Positions 54,477 through 64,000 of a stretch of 64,000 nucleotides of DNA are shown piece after piece. Position 1 is the first letter of the stretch. Each line of letters starts with the position of its first letter. The stretch is from the NCBI RefSeq assembly GCF_036417845.1, contig NC_089978.1, positions 161,073,962 to 161,137,961 on the forward strand. Reading direction: 5' to 3'. Both the position numbers and the translations under genes were made by a program. The stretch is from Apteryx mantelli (taxonomy: Eukaryota > Chordata > Aves > Apterygiformes > Apterygidae). The notes beneath the pieces were generated by a model. That model saw only the letters and a list, made by a program, of their open reading frames with translations, was not told the DNA's origin and did not search any database.

Positions 54477-55339
54477 GGAAAACGTTCGACGGGAAAGTAT
54501 TTTGGAGGCCCAGGATTAAATTTTTACTCAAAAAATATTAGCCTTCTGTTACCCTCTTTGAGAAGCTAGACTAACGTGTTCCTCAGCAAAAGATTCTTTC
54601 AAAATTGTCATCCACCTGAAAGTCTTAGGTGTTTTGAAACTCTTTTCTCTACCTTCATTAATCTCTAGTAGCAATTCCCTTCACATTAGTAAGTTTGGTT
54701 GCTGCTTATGTTCATGTGTGCATTCCCTTAAATACTATTCAGACTTTTGCTAGGATTGCTTGAATAGATACAAAAGATTGTGATGAGCAGTTTTTAAGGA
54801 ATATTTGATTCATACACTTAATTCTTCTGTTGTTTGCATTTGGATAACCTTCTCTAAATTGAGTTTGAAGTAATTTTCATTGAATTCACTTACTATAGAT
54901 GTGGTTTTACCTTTGAAAAACTTCTGAGAAATCAGATTTGAAGAATTGAAGAGCCACCATGATGGACAAGTCTGGGTATAAATATTCTGTGAAGTTCAGG
55001 TCCTGTGTCAAATGAGTGTGGGGGGTTATTTGATGATCCTGCTAATGAGCGTATTACTCTGGCTGGTGTTATTTTAGTGATGTAAGCTCAGAGTGTTCTG
55101 AGATCACCTACTGAAATTTATATTGAGCAGCAGTAAGACAGTTTCAGAAAGGGATGCTTGCTAGTTGCCATCATCAGCTCAGAACTAATCACCTAGAAGA
55201 GGAGATATCTGTGCTTCATTATTCATCAGCTCATTTTATTGGCCTCTTGTGTTTGTTTTTTTTTTTTAATTTTGTTGTGCAAGTGAATGAATAATAAGAA
55301 GTGTTGTCCAGCAGTCTCAACACAAAAGTTGGCAGCCAA

Positions 55340-55505
55340 GACCTCTTGGTCTCTAGTCCCTCAGCTGACACTGACTGTATTTCAGTTTGAGCAAGTCACT
55401 CAGTTTTGCAGTGTTACGGTTTCCCCTTCTGTACAGCTGTGTGGTCCCACTGGGTGGTTTATTAGTCATCGCATATGGATGTTGGGAGGATTAGACTCAT
55501 TTAGA
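55340..55505 (+). repeat. MIR-like SINE remnant
   Basis: 'gacctcttggtctctagtcc', 'gagcaagtcactcagttttg', 'gtttccccttctgtacagct' and 'gttgggaggattagactcattt' follow the MIR consensus order over about 165 bp. This is the clearest MIR-type element in the window. Confidence 0.68.
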
Positions 55506-58500
55506 GAAGAAGTAGCTGAGAGAGACAAATGCCTTCCTAGCACTGAATTTGACTGAAGCATTATTATTGAATACATTTTGTACAATTAGGAATGTAACAT
55601 TCAGAAATAGATACATTCTTCTTTCTTTCTAAATTCTATAGGGAACAGTCCAATAGTAACTACTTTTCTTGCTGAGCTGAACCAACAGATGAGTTTTTTG
55701 GACATTCCCAATGTTCATATTCTGTCCTGCTTATCTTTGTCTATCACAGGAGGATAATGGAAAAGAGCTAAGTTCATTGTTTAGAATAACTACAGTGCCA
55801 GAAGAAGCTGTTAATTGTAAACTCTAAATATTTTTGCAGTTAGGAAAATAAATAATCATAAAGACATGGTTATATGTGAAGGGAATGATGAACCACAAGA
55901 GATGACTTTGAATTAAATAGTGCCTGAACACAAGAAGTTTTAGAAGTTGGAAAGAAGTTGGGAGTAGATTAATGTGCAATTGTTAATGCTTAGGAGAAAA
56001 GAATTTGCAGCCATATAAAGGGCCTATTGGGACTCATGCTATGAGGGTCTAGTAACTTGCAGAAAGTAGTTAATTTTTAGTTGTTTTTAAAAACAGTCTG
56101 CAATTTTCACAGACAACATAGTGACTAAGTGGCTTTAACTATAACTCAGTTTCTTAGATAGTTATGGCTATTCTCTTCATTAGAAAGCATATCACCTTGT
56201 AAAAGGCCATAAATTGTCAACACACACTCTTGTTTGTATGTGTTCATAAGCACACATACTACTATTCATGACTGTGGATCAGATTTTAAAAGGAATTTGA
56301 GTGCCTAAGATGCTAAAAAACACTTAATGCAGGACAAGTATATCTACACTGGCTAGACCCTGAACTTGCATTAGATGTTGTTAGGCAGGCATCAGTCACA
56401 AAAGCTGGTAAGAATAGCACTTATTTTGGTACCTAGTGGTAAGGATGTCCACACTGGAACTTCTATTATTGCACTCCACATTTAGTGAAGGAGTCCAGCT
56501 TGGGAGCGCTCCTTTATCTAGCTTGTATCAAGAGATTTAAAGAATGTTTTAACTTAAATCTAGTTGTAGTGACTGTCCATGGGACAGCTGCCTCTTTCTC
56601 AGCCTTGCCTCTGCTTTGGGTCATCTGATAAAGTCTACCGTGTATGGCAAATAACTCGAGGCCTCTAGAACATTTTGTGTTTATAAGGAATTATGCAAAA
56701 AGTTGTCAAGTTGGTTCTAAATTAATCCAAAGCAACTTAAAAGAATCTAATATTTATAGCAGTCAAAATACTCTAAAATTTGCAATCATATATAATGTCA
56801 CCGATTAAAAATAAATTAATTCCCTTTCCTATTTCTTTGGTGCTCTTCAGCACTGAGATCATCTATTCTATTTCATTATGATTTACAGAAGAGAGATGCC
56901 TCTTTTACATCTTTCCCAGCTTGTGAAACAGTTACAAACTTAATCCTTCTAACAGACCAGAAGAGATAAAGATAACTTCTAGATAGCTGAGTCATTGCCA
57001 GACAGATTTGTAAGGTTAGGAAACGGTAGCTTGGCTTGACTTGGCAGTTGTTTCATTCACCTTTATTTTAGCACATCCCAGGCTCCAGCTCTACCCTTCT
57101 AGTGACATGAAAAGGTTGCCTGTTTACTACATTTTTTCTTCGTACTTCTAAGGAAATTTCACAGCCAGGACTGGTGGATCCACCCCTGCTACTGATCCTC
57201 TGATTCAATTACAAAACCAGTTAAATAAAGATTCAATAAGTCAGCAATATCATCTTAGAACAACATTTGCATTAGCGGTTTAGGATTGAAATCATTAGGT
57301 GTTTCTGAAAATTTTACCACAGATGAAAAGTCTTTCCGTGAATTGAAAACTTCAGGAAGCAGGATCTGTTGACAATTGGGTTCACATAACTTTTCTCCAT
57401 TACTTGAGTATATCTTTTAAAAAATGTACTAGATAAGCCACTTGTCAGCAGAGGAATTTCCAGGACAATTCAAAACAAGCCAGCAGTGTTTCTGTTCAGG
57501 TCAGTCTTTTCTGCTGAAATATTGAGATGTCTCTGAAATAATAAGGTGTTTTTTTCCCAAAATAGTCATTGCAGGCCTTAAGGTTATTGTGGTTGGCATT
57601 TATGAAGACTTTTATTTTTAAAACAATGCCACAAGTTATTATATGCTCTCCTAGGGCTGTGGGATAGATTGTGCTAAAAAAAGAACCTATGTTAGTGATA
57701 AAGCAGTAACTGCATGTGCCAGTGGCTTAACCTTGTCATTGCAAATGATACACTTTTGTACACTATTTAAAACCAGCTGTGGATTGGATACTTCTCTAAA
57801 TTACACCGCTGTGTAAGTCTGAAATGCAGGAAAAAAAAAAAACACCCCAAAGCCTAATCTCTCTCCCTGATGTGAGGCTGGAATTGCAGTCAATAAGATT
57901 TACTTAGATGCCTTTGGATTTCAGTGATGCTAGTCAAAATAAGAAAAAATTCCTTTTTAGAAAAACTCTGTCATGAAACTTCAGCAGAAACTCTGCGCTT
58001 TGTCTCCTGCGAGCTTGCTGCAGGTATGGAGGCAGGCAGCTACGCTACAGGCCATGGGCTGGGGGGAACCCGCTGTGAAGCTGGGGCTGAGTGTTGGTGG
58101 CTACCTGGATATGATGTCTGCGCCAGCCTCACTCTGCCACAGCGTATTTTGTATTGGAGCTCAACACAAGCTGCTTATTCAGTTACCAGAAGCTTTCATC
58201 TGTGTCCTATGACAAATGTGATCCTACACAAGAGTGGAAGAAGGTGAGCTTCAAGATACTTCAGGTCTTTCCTGTGGAGCAGGTTGTAGACATAAAGCGT
58301 CTTCCTACAGAGAGAAAAGTAGACATGCTCTGGTTCAATAATCTTATAATGCAGAAGAAACTAAAAGACATCGGTAGTTTACTGTTAGATTCTTTCACAA
58401 CACTGCTAGCCAGGAAAAAGCAGAAGGCAGTGGTCCTGTGGCAACGTGAAACCAAACTGAAAGGAAACACTGGACCAGAGTGAATCTACCTACAAGATGG

Positions 58501-61500
58501 AATTTTTTGCCAAATCCATTCTCATCTTACTAGCACTGTCCTAGCAAAAGCCTGTAAGGCTTTAAGGGCTAACTGGGAAGAACTTGCTGCTGCCAGTTAA
58601 AATCAGCCAAACAGTAAGGGGTAGGGAATAACAGACAAGTGGCTACAACATCTGTTTTCAAAGTACTGGCCCTGAATTGAGGACTGGCAGTGGTCATTCC
58701 AAGGAGGTGTTGGTCCGAAGTAAGGGTAGATCATAAAAGGAAAAATACATAACTCTTACAGCATTAGTATTGTTTTATATGAAACTAGATAAGAGAGGCC
58801 TGAAATGTTGTGTCAAAAGAAGCTTAATGAATAAGTTGGAGAAGTCAGCAATAAATGTGGCAGATAAATTCTAAGTTAGCTGAAAATCCAGCATGGAAAA
58901 ATCAGGCCTGTTGGAGAACTTTCTACCCACAGGGACTCATGAAAATGTCCAGAATAAGTCAAGAAAAAGGCTTTTTGTTATGTTCATTTTGGGCAACAAG
59001 GTACATTGTGGGTTAAACCCACTTCTTTTGGTCAGGTTACCTGACATCCATGTGGAAATCTTATTTGGGACACCATTTTGCCTGTGTGCTACTTTATTTA
59101 AAATATAGAGACAGTTCCTATATTTTGAAATATTGAAATATTTTCATGTTGTAGTAACAGTCTTGAAGCCATAATGATCTAAGGATATAAATAAGGAAAA
59201 GTGTGGACAGGGAGATTATTAAGTGGTCTAAGAAAAGCTATCACCTTTCTCTCTGAACCTTGCCTTGCCGAAAGGCTTTCATTTTTTTATAGTTCTCACA
59301 GACATCTCAGGCACAATCTGTCCTCAAAAACAGTCTGTAGAGCAGTCAGGTGACACTGCCAGACGACTGCACTAATTTGCTTTCTGACCTAAACCATATC
59401 ATCTTCCACACCACCCTACAAAGAATCATCTGTGACTAGCTTTTTTGACTATCAGTCTGTACCAAAAGGTTAAGAAAGTTGCATTAAAGTGCCTAGAGCC
59501 CTAAGGAAATCACTCACAGCAAAAGCAGTTCTGCAGGTATTTTAAATGTCAGACATACAGATGTGACATATCTCAAGTATAACATACTTTGTTTTCTCCA
59601 CTCATGTTATTTCATTTCAATGGTGGTCATTTTTTTTCCCCTATCACCCCATACAAGTTATTGCGGATCGGCAACAACATGCCACATATCTGTGGTACAA
59701 TGTGAGAGGTTTTTTTAGAGAGACCAATGCCCTAATTCTTCTATGGCAGTTACACAGAGACAGGGAGCCCTCAGACAAAGATGCTGGAGGAACTGGACAC
59801 ATTCAGCAATTCTGGGAAGATGCAGTCATGGATCCTTTGTTACCTGTGCTATCAGGGAAGATTCAAGGGACTTTGTCATTTGGTCACTTGGCAATGTGTG
59901 GATCAAAGGGAAAGACATATATCTTTGTCCGTAACATAAAAAATAACTATGGATCACAGTTCTTGGAATGAGATCTGTGCTCCTGTGTTGCTAACGAGAA
60001 GATCCACAAAGAGAAAAATGTTTTTGTGAATCTTGTTCCCAGTAACTTTTGATAAGTTTCCCTCATTCTGTGTTCTTGAGTAATCCTTGGACACTTAAAA
60101 ACTTAACCGGATCATAAGCGCTTTGGCATCATCTATCTTGCTAATTGCTGCGATGAGGTGTCTTCGACCTCACTCCCTGTGGTGACTCCACAGTTGCTTA
60201 TTTTCAATTTGACCTTCTTAGATGTGTCCCACAATCCTTTGGGCTGATTCCCACGGTGCTTCAAAGTAAGCATGCAGGAATGGATACAATGATTTATAAA
60301 GTGCTGCTGGTATCAGAGGAGGACTATTTGCAAGTGACTAAGCAAGTCTGTTTTGGTGGGAGACTGGAGACAGTGAAAGGGAATAGTTTTATGACCCTCG
60401 GGCAATGTGTCATGACCTGTACTTTAAGAACTTCTGAGTTAAAATATTGCTGGAATGCACAAGGTCTTAGTAGGTTTGTTAAGAGATAGAAGATAGTAAC
60501 ATATTTGCAACAAGAAAAGCAGACATTATCTCACTTCAGAAACCACACAGAAAAGAGATAATAGAAATCTACATGCATTGTAATTACTTTTGCATCTTGA
60601 ACCTGTCTCCAAGACTTCCATTGCCCTCAGTGTGCTTCAGATCAGTTTTTTAGAGAGATAAGGAGGCAAATCTCCAGAGCTCAAGGAGAAAGAAAAGAGT
60701 ATTAGTTTGTAGTTCTAAATTCTTAGAAGTTGAAATACTGAAAAAATATAAAATAGTACAATTCTGTTGCTAGCAATAATACTGATAGCAAAGTAGAGGT
60801 GAGCCTTTTCTAGAATGGCAACTGTAACATCTCATTTGTATATGCTTTCCTGAACTTTGGCATTGTCTGTGTCTTGACTTTGAGCTATGCAGCCCTGGTG
60901 ACCTACTTGTTACAGCAACTCAAGAGTTATAGTGAAAACATGTCCTGTTGACTCTAAAAGTAGAGGGTAGAGCATATCTTCATTGACCTGGTAAGGAGGA
61001 TTAGAATCTGTGTGGTGTCTCCACGTGATAAATATATATCCAAGTTGCATTTAGCATGAGTGTGTTGATAGATTCCTGTGAACTTGAGTTTTGGCATTAC
61101 AGGACTACAGTAGATCTTTTTCCTATTTAACCTTCTGTGTTCCTGGTTATCTAGTCTGTAATAAAACATAGCATCTGGGGGACTCAAGGGGAAAATGATA
61201 GGGCACCCCCAGATCTTCACAGTTTCTCTCAGTGCTGATTAAGGGAAATTTTGACTCCTGCGACCAGATGCAATTACATTGGTCTCAAGTGTGCTTGTGG
61301 TTGCACCATGGAGTCAAACCAACCTTTAGCAAGACCTATAATCAGTAGAACAAACAAGGTAAAGTCATCTATATTGCAGAGGTTATTTATGTGCAAGTCT
61401 GTCTGATTGGTACCACAGTACTGTGATGTAAATTATGTAGTGTTCAGTGAAAACAACACACAGCAAAACACAGCAGTGAAGAATGGGAGCTATTTGCACC

Positions 61501-64000
61501 ATCTAACTTCTTCTCAGGTCTACTTACTTGCATGTAATTGAGTGATTTGTTGATTTAACCAAGTATGGGCTTCACTGGGGAGAAAAAGAAAGGATAAAGC
61601 ATGAGTGCCCCTTTTAACCTAGATAATTAGGCAATATTTAAAATCTTTACATGTTGAAGAGAAATCAAAAATAGCTCAGCCAAAGGGAAGATACTGCTTT
61701 TCATGGCAACTTCTATGTTTTGAAAAGTATTGTCTTTCCTTTTGAAGTAAAAACTACTCTATGGTATTTTTGCAAAACAAAAACATGTATCTTCTGTCCA
61801 TGTTTTATAGTCGCTGGTACTTGCCTAGAATGTAGGATGTGCAGCCTCCCCACTCTGTTGGGTCGAATACAGAGTGGAGCTCAATACCCTGAATTACTCA
61901 GAGCACATGGGACAGGCAGCACTTCCCAGAAAGTGCCCAAGGCTGGTACCTATCAGCAAGGTGTATTTTGTTACCCTTACCTGATCAAAAGATTCCTCCT
62001 ATCAAATCATCTCTGTGGAATAGTGTATTTATCAGAAATCAAGTTTGGTGAAAATGTTTTGATGGTTCTGTGAAAATTCCTTTGAATTTCCAGAGACAGT
62101 ACCATAATGGCATTGATACCAATTTGTATTTTGAGTCCTATTTTTATATTACTGTCAGAGTAATTTACTGCAGATGGGACCAAATTTCCCATTGCGTGGA
62201 CTGTGAAGGTTAAATTAATTTTCTTTTCTTGACAGAATGCGACATCCATATTGAATTGTTAAGTGTTCATGTGTTGTAATAGACTTATTTTTGTAATTCC
62301 TTTGTTTTAAATTTATCTTCTGGCTCACAGAATTTATTCACCTACAATAGCTCTCTATGCATGGCTAATAACCTTCAAAGAGTCATGAGAAATTCAGTGA
62401 AATAAACATGAGAAATTTGGTGGAAATAACTAATTAAATTAAAATAAATTATACAGGATATGAGAGGTTTTTTAATAATGTGTCTTTCTTGCATTGCTCA
62501 GTGAGGATATCCGTGACAGGTTTTAGTGGTTCCTGCATTTTTCCATGCATAATTCTTCAGACTCCTGCAAACTTAATGAAAATTAAAATATTGACAGTTA
62601 TGAATGTATGGAAACTAGACTGAAGTAAAAATGCACAGATGAAAAAAATAAAGTGTCCCCAGCTGTAAAGAAGAGCTCTGGTTACGTTCTGCTCTTTGAG
62701 ATACAGGTTGAGTCAGTCTTGAAATCAAGAATCTGCATTTGTAATATGACCTAATTTGAAGGTCACAGAAATTGAGGAAGGATCCACTTATTATCCACTT
62801 ATGTGGGGCTTGGAGCAGCAAACCTACACAGCCTCTGCTTTCCTTTTCGCTACTTATTTTATGGTGGATTTTCACTCTTTGTAGTGAAATCTCCATCTCC
62901 GATATCTCCAAAAGAGCAATGATTGTCTTTCTGCTGGATCTGCTACACGCCAACATAAGTTATTAGGCTTAGTGGAGAAGGAACACTGTGGTGTGTGCTA
63001 AATAGGAGCTCAGATGACAGAATCAGTATAGTTTCTCTGAATTTTGCACATACAAATATTTGCTTTATGGTATTTGTTCATCAGAGAATCCACTGAAACT
63101 ATTTTTTAAAACAAAATCACTTCTCTGGAAGTCTAAGATCCTAGTAATAATTCTAATTATTTACTCAAATTTCTGAACTAGTAGCGAGCACTCAAGTTGT
63201 ATTTTATTAGAAAGGCCATTATTTAGAATGTTGGAAACAGATTTTTGGGATCCATTTGATACCCATGGTGAGTAAGAGAAATCTATCTCATTCCCTGTGC
63301 ATTTTTAGAAGATGACAGTTTTGGGTCATGTTGATGTGCAGCGGGGCAAACTGGTGATATTAAACATGTAAGAAAATAACATTAAGTTGTATTTTTCAGT
63401 AACATGACAGCAAGAAATACCTTCAAAGATCCTTTCCTGGAGTTTCTGGTTTTATCAGGGTATTTGGTCTCTCTGGTTCAGTGCCTAGTAAAAATAGTCC
63501 AGCTTTAATAAAGCACAGATGTTGACATAGTCACTCACCTTCATCATTGCATGGATGCATTTCATACTGAATTTCACCTAAGGAATTTTAGACTTTACAG
63601 ATAATAATCAGAAACACTTCTGGCTTCCCATTGGGATCATTGCTGTTTTTTTAGATCAAAGATGCCCCATCAACATAATGACTTGAGATAGAAAGTTGTG
63701 ATTTTTTTTAATGTACTAATGAAAAGATTAATATGGCTTAAGTCTGGTAAGTTTAGCACCTCTGTTTCTTAACCTTGTTTAGCCCTTATGCCATTAGACT
63801 ATATTTTTGCAATTCTTTCCTAAAATCCTTCTTTGTCTCTTGCTATCAGCAAGGGTAGTCATCTACAATAAAGTTAGGATTCTGTTTCAATATAATTAAA
63901 TATATTTCCTTGGTGAATACATTCCAAGCATTCCCTCGAAATACTTCCTTTTTCATGTATAGAAAGCCTGGTATGTTTAAATTTCAAACAGTACCATTAG

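Larger units (their letters stand above)
53941..64000. other. Gene-free interval to the end of the window
   Basis: No supportable gene. It contains the TTTCC microsatellite at 54.42 kb, a good MIR-like remnant at 55.34-55.51 kb, an A12 run at 57831-57842 and otherwise featureless AT-leaning DNA. Frames of 107-117 codons here show no known domains. Confidence 0.6.

Noticed and set aside
54222..54569. 115-codon frame with a repeated FLSFP motif
   Set aside because: The repeat motif is the translated TTTCC microsatellite; the flanks carry no known domain.

Overview
This is a window of vertebrate, most probably avian, nuclear DNA. A GC-rich CpG-island promoter is followed by a gene split into very short exons with GT-AG introns. 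Beyond it lies AT-leaning, repeat-poor DNA whose few interspersed repeats are typical of birds and other sauropsids: a clear CR1 LINE 3' end, a second CR1 piece, an L2-like reverse-transcriptase relic and several decayed MIR-type SINEs. The species cannot be fixed from the sequence; a bird such as chicken fits best.

The only protein-coding gene I can support is OCC1 (overexpressed in colon carcinoma 1, C12orf75 in human), on the + strand. Five coding exons at 804-846, 8504-8528, 15114-15149, 16301-16380 and 17177-17181 join in frame to a 62-residue protein. It starts MGCGNS (a dual-acylation signature), has an acidic Ser-Asp segment and then the conserved [13 protein letters not shown] block. 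All junctions have GT/AG dinucleotides and matching phases. Two internal exons are microexons of 25 and 36 nt.

Layout: 1-400 upstream DNA with nothing recognisable; about 400-1260 CpG island with promoter, 5' UTR (carrying a GGA repeat) and exon 1; 847-8503 intron 1; 8529-15113 intron 2; 15150-16300 intron 3; 16381-17176 intron 4; 17177 to about 17890 last exon and 3' UTR. From about 17900 to 64000 is a gene-poor stretch without a supportable coding gene. It holds microsatellites (CTTT, GGGA-type purine tract, TTTCC), an AT-only island, LINE and SINE remnants, short recent tandem duplications and an orphan CpG-rich patch near 33.0-33.4 kb. This agrees with the known mammalian neighbourhood, where the OCC1 3' side faces a long gene-poor interval before NUAK1.

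The most interesting observation is that the presumed OCC1 3' UTR (17364-17683) is packed with perfect inverted repeats: six stems of 6-9 bp in 320 nt. This suggests a folded RNA element, sitting behind a proximal poly(A) signal placed only 6 nt after the stop codon. Two splicing oddities of the same gene also deserve a check: a 36-nt phase-symmetric exon lying between U15 and A19 tracts, and a tandem acceptor at exon 5 that would change the C terminus.
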